Positions 17,269 to 26,511 are shown, numbered from the stretch's first letter. The stretch: DNA of 64,000 nt from Nostoc sp. CCCryo 231-06 (GCA_023522315.1 JAHCSU010000096.1:1-64000), one strand, 5' to 3'. Made by a program: numbers and translations. Notes: generated by a model not told the origin, from the sequence alone.

Positions 17269-17302
17269 GAGTTAGGAGTTTGAATTCTTGACTTCTCACC
17301 TC

Positions 17303-17867
17303 TTACTTAGAAAGTAACTGTGCATTTAATGCTTTAGCAATGCGATCGCCAGAAGCTTCTAAGTGGGCTAAGGTGTAAATATCAAGGCTTTCACTGAGTT
17401 GTTTGAGCCTGACATCAATAGCTTTTTGTAGTTGACGCAATTCATACCAAGCCAGTGTCCGACCATCTTCAGGTGTATCATTAGTACCCAACATCATCTC
17501 TAGTAAAATATTCAGATATTCCCGTTGCAATGAACGGCGGATGCTAGAAATTGGCTTTGGTTCTCCTGGGGTTAAAACTTCTGTCCAAATGCCTGTTTGC
17601 AGGGTGTCGAACAGTTCCGGCATGGAAAGTGCTTCTCCAGGGAAAGTTTTTAATTCTATATCTTGTAAACGATTCAGGCGATCGCTGTCTAGTAGCGATC
17701 GCAGTACCGCACTTTGGAAACCCAGAATGCGATCGTGAATTGGATAATCAAGGCGGTTGTTAGGTACAGAACTACCCCAATGTTCCCAGCGCGATGGTGC
17801 TAATTGATTCAACAATTGTGCTTCTTTTCTGCTCTTAGCAAGATTATTGTCAGCACTTGCTAAGGCC
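17303..17867 (-). pseudogene. C-terminal remnant of a zinc-dependent metalloprotease (DUF5117/DUF4953 type)
   Basis: The frame reads LAPSRWEHWG, RLDYPIHDRILGFQSAVLRSLLDSDRLNRLQDIELKT and LSMPELFDTLQTGIWTEVL, which resembles the final about 170 residues of large (about 800-900 aa) cyanobacterial zinc metalloproteases of the DUF5117 type. The HExxH catalytic part is absent. The track start is a TTG at 17815, but the frame continues upstream (LLWALASADNNLAKSRKEAQLL) into the 3' end of a Coq4-like fragment, so this is a deletion remnant rather than a complete gene. The family call rests on remembered C-terminal motifs. Confidence 0.5.
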
Positions 17868-18066
17868 CAAAGGAGCCTTGAGGGTATTGGCTTAATTGCT
17901 TCAAATCAATTACGGGATAATATCCCGCTACTGGTTGCAGTTTGGAGGCGACTGTTGGAAAAACTTTAGCACCGAATAAATCAGATTTAAGAATGGCAAT
18001 ATCACCCAAGTTTTCTGACTTTGTGTAAGCGATAATCGCTTGGAGTTGTTGTAGTTTTTTGAACAT
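17860..18066 (-). pseudogene. Truncated Coq4-like protein (N-terminal half)
   Basis: From ATG 18066 the frame gives MFKKLQQLQAIIAYTKSENLGDIAILKSDLF...YYPVIDLKQLSQYPQGSFG, then P and a stop. This resembles the N-terminal part of cyanobacterial Coq4-family proteins, in which (F/L)PxGTFGxEYA continues into a second half holding the conserved HDxxH region. That half is missing. The frame runs straight into metalloprotease-tail sequence at about 17865-17875, so the two fragments appear joined by a deletion. The track N-terminal 20 residues are probably not translated. Confidence 0.5.
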
Positions 18067-18180
18067 AATAATTTTCTTTAGTAGATTGAAAAAATGGGAG
18101 CATCCCAATGCAAGCAAATTTACCAAAATCGTTACAAGTCAATTGCGAATGAAGCGTAAAGCCAACGCCATAGCTTCGCT

Positions 18181-18287
18181 TACAGCACTTCCTCCTGCTA
18201 TGAGGTACAGATACTTGGGATGCTATTAGGACATACAAACGATAATTTGATTAATTAGTGTACCTCATAACTTCGGGAAGTGCTGTA
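18181..18287. mobile_element. MITE-like element, family B copy 1 (TACAGCACTTCC)
   Basis: Begins TACAGCACTTCCTCCTGCTATGAGGTAC and ends GTACCTCATAACTTCGGGAAGTGCTGTA, long imperfect terminal inverted repeats around an AT-rich core. A second copy is at 57072-57174. The rest of the 18127-18494 gap holds GC-rich dispersed repeat scraps and an AT-rich leader. Confidence 0.75.
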
Positions 18288-18494
18288 ACGTCCTAGCGTC
18301 GCAACATCTGTACTTTGCGATTGCTTTGCTTCACTGCGTTCAGTTCGCAATGACCAATTAGCGTCTAACAAATCACATCTTCCCAAAGATTTAAAATATA
18401 TTTCTTTTTTATAACTAAAATATGCCTTTTGCTAGAAGGATAATTACCTTTCTATAGTTAATCTTTATTTGTAGTCAAAAAAAAGCTAATTGGC

Positions 18495-18890
18495 ATGATA
18501 AATTTAATTTCTAAGACGATTGGTAACATCAGTTCCCTACTTAAAGGACTTCAGGTAAAATCTTTTTTGGCTGTGGTCGTAGTTGGTTTTCTAGTGCTAA
18601 CGACAAATGTTAGTGATGGGCCAAATGACAAAGGCTTAAAGGAGAGAGTTCGCCAACAGGTAGAGCAAAATGATGCTGAAAGACCGAAAACAGTAGGGCA
18701 GTGGTTTAAGGATGCTCGTGAAACCGAAGATTCTCCTGGTGAAAGACTTCAGAAGATTGGGCAACAGTCAGGAGAAGCCCTTAAAGAGTTTGGATCTGGA
18801 TACGTAAAGGGCGCTAAAGAAACTGCTAGCGATGTAGGCGACAGTGCGGCAGAGGCAGCCAGAGATGTCTCAAACAAAGTTGGACGCTAA
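18495..18890 (+). CDS. Membrane-anchored LEA-like helical protein
   Basis: A 131-aa protein: an N-terminal basic/hydrophobic segment with one membrane helix (SFLAVVVVGFLVLTTNVSDG, about 25-45), then a highly charged, Ala/Lys/Glu-rich region (EALKEFGSGYVKGAKETASDVGDSAAEAARDVSNKVG) like LEA or hydrophilin helices. It may be a stress-related envelope protein. I do not recognise a named family. Confidence 0.6.
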   Translation: MINLISKTIGNISSLLKGLQVKSFLAVVVVGFLVLTTNVSDGPNDKGLKERVRQQVEQNDAERPKTVGQWFKDARETEDSPGERLQKIGQQSGEALKEFGSGYVKGAKETASDVGDSAAEAARDVSNKVGR

Positions 18891-19060
18891 ATGCCTTACC
18901 ATATCCTATTGGCAGCAAGTATTAATAACTTTTCGCCAATAAAAGAGTAATAATAGGGACGCTGGTGACTAATCACCGAATTCTAATACTTGGGTAACGC
19001 GCTTACCCTTGCAGATGATAGATTGTAGTCTTTCTCAATTGCATAAAATATAGTCCTTTA

Positions 19061-19092
19061 GTAGGGGCGTACAGTTAGCTGTGCGCCCCTAC
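19061..19092. repeat. GTAGGGGCG hairpin repeat
   Basis: GTAGGGGCGTACAGTTAGCTGTGCGCCCCTAC forms a strong hairpin, similar in sequence and shape to the GTAGGGGCACGGCA palindromes inside family A elements at 9450 and 27995. No other feature is seen in 18891-19178. Confidence 0.7.
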
Positions 19093-19178
19093 TGCAATAT
19101 TCAGATTAATACAAGATAAGTTCTAAAAATCGCTAACCCTGCCATCAGCGTGGTTAGCTAGGATAAACTGTTCCACCT

Positions 19179-19877
19179 TCAAGAAACTTGTATATCTTGT
19201 AGCTTTGCCACCATTTCTGCACGCGCCGAAACCTTCAACTTACGAAACATCCTCTTCAAAGCTTGTTTAACGGAATTTTGCGTAATCCAAAGTTTTTCCC
19301 CAATTTCCGCGTTCGTTAACCCCTGCGCCACTAAGTCGGCAATTTCTAACTCACGCGCTGTTAGCGGATTTACTAAAAGAGAATGGGATATTTTTGGTTT
19401 TGTCCGTAGATTTGCCATTTTTGCTGATAAATGAATGCATAAGGCACTCAAATCAGCTAAATCGTTGCCATTAAAAGCAGGATTTCCCTTGTCACGAGCC
19501 AAGTTAAGCGTTCCTACAAGACGACCATCGCAAACAATTGGCCCACTCATCACATGTTCGTGATCGGAGCGCGAGCAAAAATGCTTCCAGTCTCCTGGTG
19601 ATAATAATAACTGTTCATGGGCGGGAGCGTGACGCTCAACCACGTAGCGCCCGACTGGATTGCTTTCTAAGCATACTGCCGGAATGCTCTGAACATCGAT
19701 TTGGGCCGTTGGTTGCTCATCTAGGAAATAAATGCCCCAATTTTGCACACCAAAATGCTCACCAATTTTATCCGTGAGAGCTAGCCTTAATTCTTGCTCA
19801 TTTTGGACATTGGCGATCGCATCAAATACGGTGTGGAGAGAATTAACCATAAGTGTACCCAGTTGGGGACTATCCAA
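19179..19877 (-). CDS. GAF-domain LuxR-family transcriptional regulator
   Basis: A 232-aa cytosolic regulator. Residues about 15-150 form a GAF sensor domain (VFDAIANVQNEQELRLALTDKIGEHFGVQNWGIYFLDE ... GPIVCDGRLVGTLNLARDKGNPAF). Residues about 168-225 form a LuxR/GerE helix-turn-helix (LTARELEIADLVAQGLTNAEIGEKLWITQNSVKQALKRMFRKLKV). There is no receiver domain, so the input is probably a small molecule or redox signal bound by GAF. It is divergent from the DUF3386 gene, which may be a target. Confidence 0.85.
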   Translation of the reverse strand: MDSPQLGTLMVNSLHTVFDAIANVQNEQELRLALTDKIGEHFGVQNWGIYFLDEQPTAQIDVQSIPAVCLESNPVGRYVVERHAPAHEQLLLSPGDWKHFCSRSDHEHVMSGPIVCDGRLVGTLNLARDKGNPAFNGNDLADLSALCIHLSAKMANLRTKPKISHSLLVNPLTARELEIADLVAQGLTNAEIGEKLWITQNSVKQALKRMFRKLKVSARAEMVAKLQDIQVS

Positions 19878-19950
19878 GCCTCAACAATTACTTCTATGCT
19901 AATACCAAGGAAACTAAAACGCTAATTACAGTAGCGACTAGGAGAAGCAC

Positions 19951-20607
19951 ATGACAGTTACACAACTCTCTGCTCAGGAACTTTTCCGGGCTGCTTATGA
20001 GAACCGCTACACTTGGGACAAGAATTTCCCTGGTTATACCGCAAATATTACCTTTAAGCATGATGATAAAGTGTTTACAGGCAAAGTTATCATCAGTGCC
20101 AATCTCAAAGCCGAAGTTTTAGATGTAGATGACGAGCCAGCCCAGAAGGCAATTCATGGTCAAGCATGGGAGATAGCAATTCACCGCATCCGCCGCAGCT
20201 TTGAAGACACCCACAGTGCCAATACGTTTAGCTATGGTAAAACTGACGAAACTGGTGCAGTTGAGCTTTTAATGGGTGGTAAGGCTGAGGGCGATAAATA
20301 CAAAGTCCGCAATAATGAAGTATGCCATGTTCACCGTTTAATCCACGGTACTTATGTGACCATTGACACCTTCACCAGTCACGACACCGGGGAAGGTTAC
20401 TTATCTCACAGCTATGACTCTGTGTACCATGATCCCAAGACTGGGGAACAAAAGGGCGGTAGAAGCGAATTTATCGATGAATATGAAAAAGTTGGTGACT
20501 ATTTCATCCTAAATCGTCGGGAGATTCGCACCGAGACAGCAGGACAAGTTTCTATTCAAGAATTTATCTTTTCTGATATTAAATTGTTGGAACCTGTTGC
20601 TGCTTAA
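19951..20607 (+). CDS. DUF3386 family protein
   Basis: A 218-aa soluble protein: ELFRAAYENRYTWDKNFPGYTANITFKHDDKVFTGKVIIS at the start, QAWEIAIHRIRRSFEDTHSANTFSYGKTDETGAVELLMGGKAEGDKYKVRNNEV in the middle, and a beta-rich C-terminal half. This matches the cyanobacterial/plastid DUF3386 family, whose function is not established. AGGAGA lies before the ATG. An intrinsic terminator follows. Divergent from a GAF-LuxR regulator. Confidence 0.8.
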   Translation: MTVTQLSAQELFRAAYENRYTWDKNFPGYTANITFKHDDKVFTGKVIISANLKAEVLDVDDEPAQKAIHGQAWEIAIHRIRRSFEDTHSANTFSYGKTDETGAVELLMGGKAEGDKYKVRNNEVCHVHRLIHGTYVTIDTFTSHDTGEGYLSHSYDSVYHDPKTGEQKGGRSEFIDEYEKVGDYFILNRREIRTETAGQVSIQEFIFSDIKLLEPVAA

Positions 20608-20631
20608 GCTGCATTTTGTAATCTAAAAATT

Positions 20632-20659
20632 AGCGTGGGCGCAGCCTACGCTTTTTTTT
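20632..20659 (+). terminator. Intrinsic terminator of the DUF3386 gene
   Basis: The stem AGCGTGGGC / GCCTACGCT (one G-T pair) with a GCA loop is followed directly by a run of eight T. Confidence 0.85.
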
Positions 20660-20869
20660 CACATTGACTAATAACAATCAACTGTTATAGTGAAGTTACC
20701 TGTAGGCTTGTGGTTTTTTTCCTATCCATATAACTGCCAATTATCCTCTCAGAAAGTTAAATTTTTTACTGCCAGATATTGAGGTTGATATAGTCAAATA
20801 AATGACTGATCAACTACATAAATTATCTCCTAAATAACTCAGAAAGCTAATAGGTTATCAAGTTTAAAA

Positions 20870-21097
20870 TTAATCTTGGTTTAAACCACAACCCAAACAT
20901 CGCATACAAACAAAGAAAGCCGCTAAAACTGAGATTATCTCAAATAGCAATTGAAATGACAAAGGAGCTAGAGCAAATCCCCAAACCAGAACAATTGTTC
21001 CAACTACCATAGCCGCAATGCGATGAATTTCCTCCTTAGTCCTCAAAGCAAAGAAGAAAGTCCCTAACCCAATTAATAAGAAGACTAAGCTAATCAT
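20870..21097 (-). CDS. Small membrane protein with Cys-containing tail
   Basis: A 75-aa protein of two or three membrane helices (MISLVFLLIGLGTFFFALRTK; IAAMVVGTIVLVWGFALA; LLFEIISVLAAFFVCMRCLGC). Three cysteines in CMRCLGC at the C-terminus may bind a metal or form disulfides. Family not recognised. Confidence 0.5.
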   Translation of the reverse strand: MISLVFLLIGLGTFFFALRTKEEIHRIAAMVVGTIVLVWGFALAPLSFQLLFEIISVLAAFFVCMRCLGCGLNQD

Positions 21098-21392
21098 AAA
21101 AATATTTATTAATTTAGAAGTGAAAGTAAATCATGCAAAGCTACAATGCTGACAAAGATTGCAGATACCAATTATCTAAAATTTAGCATATAAAGATTTT
21201 ACAGCCTACGTTCAGAGACATTTGTGATTAAATATCAATACGGTTCAGTTTCAAGCGATACAGAAAGTACTAATTTCCTAGCCCTACAAACAGTAAAAAA
21301 TTCATTTTGGATGATTTAATCTGTAATTTTTATTACAACATTTGTCTTACTTGCATTAAGTATTAATGTTTGTTTAATTTGAGTTTAAATCA

Positions 21393-21557
21393 ATGGTGAG
21401 TCCTGGTTTACTGTTGTTTGTAGAATCTTTGGGCGTGGTTTTGGGTTCCAATATTGGCACAACTAGTGATGCTAGCGATGTCTATAACAACGGGCTACGC
21501 CTACGCATTTTTGCCCTGCACTACCCGTCGTCGTGCATTGGAACGGCTAATCCCTGA
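21393..21557 (+). pseudogene. Possible Na/Pi symporter remnant
   Basis: An ORF below the track cutoff reads MVSPGLLLFVESLGVVLGSNIGTTSDAS. The (I/V)LGxNIGTT motif is the hallmark of Na/phosphate cotransporters of the NptA type. It then runs into TCTATAACAACGGGCTACGCCTACGC, which resembles a dispersed Nostocales repeat, and stops. The track ORF 21454-21636 covers the same DNA in another frame. The rest of 21098-21858 is gene-free, with a weak hairpin CTGAC-CTAT-GTCAG plus T-run near 21675. Confidence 0.4.
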
Positions 21558-21858
21558 TGAAAAAAACCAAAATCGGCAGACTAAAGAGTGTAGGCGGGGT
21601 GCTGACAGAAGTAATGGTGATTTTGAGTTATTCTGACCGACCTAATTGATTCTACTTAACTTATCAATGTTTCCTGACCTATGTCAGCATTTTTTGTTTT
21701 AAAAACCAGTTAAAAAACGCATTTTCAAGCTCCTAGCGATTTTTTGGGAATTTATCTCTGATTATTTACTCAGATAATCTCCATTTGCGGTGTACTCTCA
21801 ATATACGGTAACTATCACACTCAACCTTTGAGATAAATTACACCCAGAGGTGAATACC

Positions 21859-22515
21859 ATGAAAAATTATGCTGTTCAACAGGAATTTATATTAAGTCAA
21901 ATCACAAATAAATATTTTCAGCGCCGAGATTTCAGTGGATGTGACTTGCGTGGAATCGACCTGAAAGGAATTGATTTAAGTGGTCTTAACTTCATAGGAG
22001 CGGATTTGCGTGATGCAAATTTGTGCGGTTGTGTCCTCACTCGTGCTAATTTAAGTGGCGCAAATCTGATGCAAGCTAACCTACGTGAAGCTAATTTGTA
22101 TGAAGCATCTTTGTGCGAAGCTAATTTGATTAATGCTGATTTAACACGAGCAAATTTGTGCGGAAGTTTCTTATGGCGGGCAAAATTCACAGGTAGTAAT
22201 CTTTGGGGTGCTTCTTTATGTGATGTGGATTTGAGAGAAGCAGACTTAAGTGAAGCCAAATTAATTGAAGCATCACTGATTGAAGCTAATTTAGTTAGAG
22301 CAAATCTCACAGGAGCAAAGCTATGTGGAGCAAAATTACTAGAAGCTAATTTAACTGAGGCCAACTTAACTGGTGCAGACCTGACATGGGCAAATTTAAC
22401 CAAGGCAAACTTGAATAAGGCAAATCTTTGGGAGACAAACTTGATTTATGCCAAGCTCCGGGATACTATCATGCCTGATGGCACAATTGAGCAACCTCAG
22501 ATAGTCATTATTTAA
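21859..22515 (+). CDS. Pentapeptide-repeat protein
   Basis: About 30 tandem A(D/N)LxX pentapeptides from residue about 22 to 205 (GADLRDANLCGCVLTRANLSGANLMQANL...), which fold into a right-handed quadrilateral beta-helix. The 219-aa product has no signal peptide. Start ATG 21859 is preferred over GTG 21850 because AGAGGTG is spaced correctly before it. Members of the family are structural or DNA-mimicking; which applies here is unknown. Strong codon-level repetition explains the long antisense shadow ORF 21918-22403. Confidence 0.85.
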   Translation: MKNYAVQQEFILSQITNKYFQRRDFSGCDLRGIDLKGIDLSGLNFIGADLRDANLCGCVLTRANLSGANLMQANLREANLYEASLCEANLINADLTRANLCGSFLWRAKFTGSNLWGASLCDVDLREADLSEAKLIEASLIEANLVRANLTGAKLCGAKLLEANLTEANLTGADLTWANLTKANLNKANLWETNLIYAKLRDTIMPDGTIEQPQIVII

Positions 22516-22587
22516 AAGTTAAGAGTTAGGAGTTGGGAGTTGGGAGAGAAGAACTTTCTGTTTGCTCCAATGCCCCATGCTCAATTA

Positions 22588-23367
22588 CTAAAACTCACGT
22601 TGTGAGAAGATAAAAATAGCGATCGCTAGCAACATTGCACTATAAAGTAAGCCATAGCCAGCACTTGTAATCAATGCAATTGTGTCAGGTAGTGCTTGCA
22701 GACCATAAACGGCATCGTTTTTTAAATTTAATCGAGACAAATCTGGTAAGATAAGAAACAAACCCTGAGTTAGACGTTCCATACCAGGGTTGCCGCTCAG
22801 GCGACCAAGTTGTACTAAATCTTGAGTAATGTTTCCGATTAAATATACCGCAAAGGTTAAAACAGTCGCCAGTAAAGAAGCAGTGAAAACACCGAAGGTA
22901 ATAGCCACAGAGGTGATTAATGACAACTGCAAAAATAAGAAAATTGCAGCAATTAAAATGCTGGTCGTTGAATGAGAAATGCTACCAAATTGCAGAAATA
23001 ATAGATAAATTGCTGTCATCGTGGCAACAAGCACAGCTAATACTGCGGATAAACCCAAGTATTTGCCGACGATAATTTCGCTGCGACTGACAGGTTTAGC
23101 AATTAACACCAAAATAGTGCGTTTTTCAATTTCTTTATTAACCAGTCCCGTACCAATAAATATCGTCACAATTAACCCGATGGCATTCATCGCCGCCATC
23201 CCAAAGTCTAAAAAGATTTTGTTTTCAGTCGTTGCTGCAAATTCAGGAAGGACACGGAAAGCAATGGCGATTATCAGCGCATAAAAACCAATAATATATA
23301 AGATGCGATCGCGTACCACTTCCTGAAATACATTCTTTGCCAATACAAAAATTCTGTTAATAGCCAT
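22588..23367 (-). CDS. fraE: FraE-like ABC-2 type permease
   Basis: A 259-aa integral membrane protein with six hydrophobic helices and the ABC-2 permease signature around VNKEIEKRTILVLIAKPVSRSEIIVGKYLG. It is third in a minus-strand operon after FraC- and FraD-like genes, the order known from Anabaena sp. PCC 7120, where FraE is needed for filament integrity and for proper heterocyst neck development and diazotrophic growth. The 38-base gap to fraD consists of a heptamer repeat and contains no clear Shine-Dalgarno. No ATP-binding partner is adjacent. The symbol rests on gene order as well as sequence. Confidence 0.75.
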   Translation of the reverse strand: MAINRIFVLAKNVFQEVVRDRILYIIGFYALIIAIAFRVLPEFAATTENKIFLDFGMAAMNAIGLIVTIFIGTGLVNKEIEKRTILVLIAKPVSRSEIIVGKYLGLSAVLAVLVATMTAIYLLFLQFGSISHSTTSILIAAIFLFLQLSLITSVAITFGVFTASLLATVLTFAVYLIGNITQDLVQLGRLSGNPGMERLTQGLFLILPDLSRLNLKNDAVYGLQALPDTIALITSAGYGLLYSAMLLAIAIFIFSQREF

Positions 23368-23376
23368 TTGTTATTA

Positions 23377-23413
23377 GTCATTGGTCATTGGTCATTGGTC
23401 ATTGGTCATTGGG
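23377..23413. repeat. Heptamer tandem repeat (TCATTGG) at the fraD/fraE junction
   Basis: About five head-to-tail copies of TCATTGG. The repeat contains the fraD stop codon (23406-23408) and fills the leader of fraE. Confidence 0.9.
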
Positions 23414-24461
23414 AGTTAGTTTTTTCCTTACTCTCCCCCAGCTGTGGAGGTGGTGTTCCACCAAAAAGTTTACTGCCGCGATCGCATTCAATTTCTGCAA
23501 CTGTAATCTTATTGTCTGAATTGATAGTTGCTGCAAGTGCTGCAATGCGACAAGATTTTTTCAAGTAATAGCCCCGTGGGTTAGAACTCGGGCCGCTCCA
23601 AATACTTAGTAAATCTAATATATATTCAGACATACTACCAGATTTAGTATTAGCTACGCGCGGTTCAACGCGCCATAGTTCTTTCTCTTCATATTTACCC
23701 AAGTTCTTTTGAATTACTCCTCTCCCTAGAGTTCCTACCCGCGGCTTCACATATTTCGGTAGCAGCCATCTCTCTACTTCCGACCAAGGTCTTTGGGCTA
23801 TTTCTTCTACCACTATTGGTTGAAGTTTCTCTAGAATTATAGCGCCGTTTTGTGGGATTTTTAGCCGTTCTTCTGTTCTGACAACAACGGTACTACTTTT
23901 AAAAGTATCTGCCTGCAAACTAGGATATTCTTGGAACCAATTATTCATCACAAAGTGAAACTGAATCCAGCAACTTAGCAGCATACTACTAGCAACTAAA
24001 ATTATGATTCTTTGGCGGTCTTCTGGTTTAGGAATTCGAGCTTTAGCATCAGTATCATTACCTTCAATAAATTCTGGTATTGCCGTAATTAGCGCTGAAA
24101 TTGTCGGCCAAAAAACGATTGTCCTTGGTGTAATAACATCCTGTTGATTTCCAAATGCAAAAACACTCACTAAGAATCCAGTTATCACTGCCCCGACTGG
24201 CATAAAAGTACCAGGAACCCTCAAAGGATCTTCAGTTGTATACCAAGCCGTGCCAGCAATTAAAAATAACCAACCGAAAAAGGCAATTATATCTTTGATA
24301 TAACCTATAGCAAAATATGAAACTACCCAAGAAAAAACACTCAAATAAATAAATGTTTGCCAAGAATAAGCTTTCGGTGGAACTAATACCTTTCTAATTC
24401 CTGCATAAAGCCCTTCAGCAAATTTAAAAACCCCAAATACATCTTTAAGTAGCGTATTCAT
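23406..24461 (-). CDS. fraD: FraD-like septal-junction protein
   Basis: A 351-aa protein with about five membrane helices in residues 33-190 (FIYLSVFSWVVSYFAIGYI, IIAFFGWLFLIAGTAWYT, PVGAVITGFLVSVFAFG, TIVFWPTISALITAIPEF, IIILVASSMLLSCWIQFHF), followed by a large periplasmic-type C-terminal domain. Size, topology and position between FraC- and FraE-like genes match FraD (DUF5357), the septal-junction plug/channel component that supports cell-cell communication in filamentous cyanobacteria. The C-terminal residues TNSQ are encoded within the heptamer repeat, so the extreme end may be unusual. Confidence 0.85.
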   Translation of the reverse strand: MNTLLKDVFGVFKFAEGLYAGIRKVLVPPKAYSWQTFIYLSVFSWVVSYFAIGYIKDIIAFFGWLFLIAGTAWYTTEDPLRVPGTFMPVGAVITGFLVSVFAFGNQQDVITPRTIVFWPTISALITAIPEFIEGNDTDAKARIPKPEDRQRIIILVASSMLLSCWIQFHFVMNNWFQEYPSLQADTFKSSTVVVRTEERLKIPQNGAIILEKLQPIVVEEIAQRPWSEVERWLLPKYVKPRVGTLGRGVIQKNLGKYEEKELWRVEPRVANTKSGSMSEYILDLLSIWSGPSSNPRGYYLKKSCRIAALAATINSDNKITVAEIECDRGSKLFGGTPPPQLGESKEKTNSQ

Positions 24462-24521
24462 ATTCTTACCTCCACCTGATTAATTAATCACTAGTCTTCC
24501 TTTTAATAAAGTAAGTTTTTG

Positions 24522-25061
24522 CTATTTTGAGCGAAAGAATAAAATAATGGTTATAGCACTATAACTCAGAGAATTCGCAATTAAGGTAGTAATCAATAAA
24601 TTGGTATTTTGTAATTTAGCACTGCTAAAACTACGCCATCGCCGCCGTTGAGATGTTTGAGGTTCCTCTTCTTTTTTAGCAACTGGTTCACTCAATGATA
24701 TTAGCAATACCCTTAAAATGAAAAATTTAATTATAAAAGTAGCAAAGAAAATTATACAAGCAGTTAAAATTAATAAACTTTGTGTATTCGCTGATTTAAA
24801 ATTGTTAAAAAACATATAGTTAATTAATTCTGATTTAAACTGTATTGGCAGCATTGGTTCTACTACAAAAAATATGAACCAACCAATTACACTAGAAAAC
24901 AGATTCATAGAGATAGCATAAAAAATACTAGTTTTTTTGTCAAATTTTAGTCGATTGTGCAAAACATACGCTTCAATGGGGATGGCAATCAGTACAAATA
25001 AAAAGTCAAACAAAATTCCACCAATAGGAAAAATCCTGGGAAGCATCCAATTTTCAGGCAT
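24522..25061 (-). CDS. fraC: FraC-like septal-junction protein
   Basis: A 179-aa protein of the FraC length with membrane helices near residues 12-33 ([21 protein letters not shown]), 46-66, 95-117 and 155-176, and a basic cytoplasmic loop ([16 protein letters not shown]). PRIFPI(G)[20 protein letters not shown] is characteristic. FraC acts with FraD at cell septa for filament integrity and intercellular transfer. It is first in the fraC-fraD-fraE operon and divergent from the corrinoid adenosyltransferase gene; the promoter must be in 25062-25285. Confidence 0.85.
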   Translation of the reverse strand: MPENWMLPRIFPIGGILFDFLFVLIAIPIEAYVLHNRLKFDKKTSIFYAISMNLFSSVIGWFIFFVVEPMLPIQFKSELINYMFFNNFKSANTQSLLILTACIIFFATFIIKFFILRVLLISLSEPVAKKEEEPQTSQRRRWRSFSSAKLQNTNLLITTLIANSLSYSAITIILFFRSK

Positions 25062-25285
25062 AAATGGTCAAGGGTAAGGGTTAACTGTAGAGAGTATAAC
25101 TGGGATAGTGAGGGTGATGGTGGAAATTATCTGATTGTTTTTGCCCTTTACTATGTTGGTGTGCCAATATGATATTGTCGATATTATTTATACATTATAC
25201 GGACGCATGAGAGGAGCAGTTTCTCTACCTAAGAGTACAAGACGTTAGGTAAGATTAAAGACTGCCACTTATAGCTTTTCAAGAA

Positions 25286-26422
25286 ATGACAAGGAACGGT
25301 ATTGGTATCCGCACGGCGCAAGTGCGTCAAGAACGGCTCGTTGGTCAAATTCACGTCTACGATGGCGTGGGTAAAGGTAAGTCCCAAGCGGCTTTGGGGG
25401 TGGTTTTGCGCTCTATTGGCTTGGGGATAAATACGCCTAGCAATTCTAACCGCGTTTTACTGCTGCGGTTTTTAAAAGGGCCTGAACGTGATTATGACGA
25501 AGATGGCGCGATCGCAGCTTTGCAACGCGGGTTTCCTCATTTAATTGACCAGGTTCGCACTGGGAGAGCCGAATTTTTTGGACATGAGGAAATTACCACC
25601 TTTGACCGAGATGAGGCAATGCGGGGTTGGGATGTGGCTAAAGGCGCGATCGCTAGCGGTTTATATTCAGTTGTCGTCTTGGATGAAATTAACCCAGTTC
25701 TGGATTTGGGTTTGCTAGCAGTAGATGAAGTGGTAAAGACATTAAAATCCAAACCCCAAGAGTTGGAAATCATTGCTACCGGACGCGCCGCACCGCAAAA
25801 GTTGCTCGATATTGCAGATTTGCACTCAGAAATGAAACCTCATCACCACCCAACAGCCAAAGCCCTCTTACTTGAAGGGATTGAAATTTATACTGGTGCT
25901 GGTAAAGGCAAGTCTACTAGTGCTTTGGGCAAAGCGTTACAGGCCATTGGTAGGGGAATCAATCATCCTGGGTCTACCCGTGTGTTGATTATGCAGTGGC
26001 TGAAAGGTGGTACTGGCTATACAGAAGACGCAGCGATCGCCGCCTTGCAGCAGTCATATCCAGAAGTGGTGGATCATCAACGCTGTGGTGGAGATGCGAT
26101 CGTCTGGCGAAATTCCCGACAAGAATTAGACTACGTAGAAGCCGAAAGGGGTTGGGAAATTGCGAAAGTTGCGATCGCCTCTGGATTGTATAAAACTATT
26201 ATTCTCGATGAACTTAATCCCACCGTTGACTTAGAACTACTCCCCGTTGAACCCATTGTCCAAGCTTTACTCCGCAAACCCCGCGACACCGAAATTATTA
26301 TTACTGGTCGCTGCCAAAATCCACCAGCATACTTCGATTTAGCTAGCGTCCACTCAGAGGTTTATTGCCACAAACACTATGCAAATCAAGGTGTAGAACT
26401 TAAGCGAGGGGTAGATTTTTAG
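25286..26422 (+). CDS. Corrinoid adenosyltransferase-like protein with two CobO/BtuR domains
   Basis: The 378-aa protein is a head-to-tail duplication. Domain 1 has HVYDGVGKGKSQAALGVVLRSIG (residues about 23-45) and VVLDEINPVLDLGLL; domain 2 has EIYTGAGKGKSTSALGKALQAIG (about 206-228) and IILDELNPTVDLELL. Both keep the GxGKGKS P-loop and the LDE(I/L)N motif of CobA/CobO/BtuR enzymes, which adenosylate the cobalt of corrinoids. Both also carry an RG(F)P/SYPE..D loop. Single-domain enzymes are about 180-200 aa and dimeric, so the fusion could be a covalent dimer. His-rich segments (HHHP, CHKHY) follow each domain. Catalysis by both halves is inference. Confidence 0.8.
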   Translation: MTRNGIGIRTAQVRQERLVGQIHVYDGVGKGKSQAALGVVLRSIGLGINTPSNSNRVLLLRFLKGPERDYDEDGAIAALQRGFPHLIDQVRTGRAEFFGHEEITTFDRDEAMRGWDVAKGAIASGLYSVVVLDEINPVLDLGLLAVDEVVKTLKSKPQELEIIATGRAAPQKLLDIADLHSEMKPHHHPTAKALLLEGIEIYTGAGKGKSTSALGKALQAIGRGINHPGSTRVLIMQWLKGGTGYTEDAAIAALQQSYPEVVDHQRCGGDAIVWRNSRQELDYVEAERGWEIAKVAIASGLYKTIILDELNPTVDLELLPVEPIVQALLRKPRDTEIIITGRCQNPPAYFDLASVHSEVYCHKHYANQGVELKRGVDF

Positions 26423-26511
26423 GCGTTGCTGATTAGTTGATATGCTAGATTTTCTAGAAATACAACAAATTTGTTTACCAAAATGGTAAATTTATATTAG
26501 TCTAGTAACGC

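Noticed and set aside
21918-22403. Minus-strand ORF of 161 aa
   Set aside because: Mirror of the pentapeptide repeats (KLASxK pattern), a typical antisense shadow of a repetitive gene.
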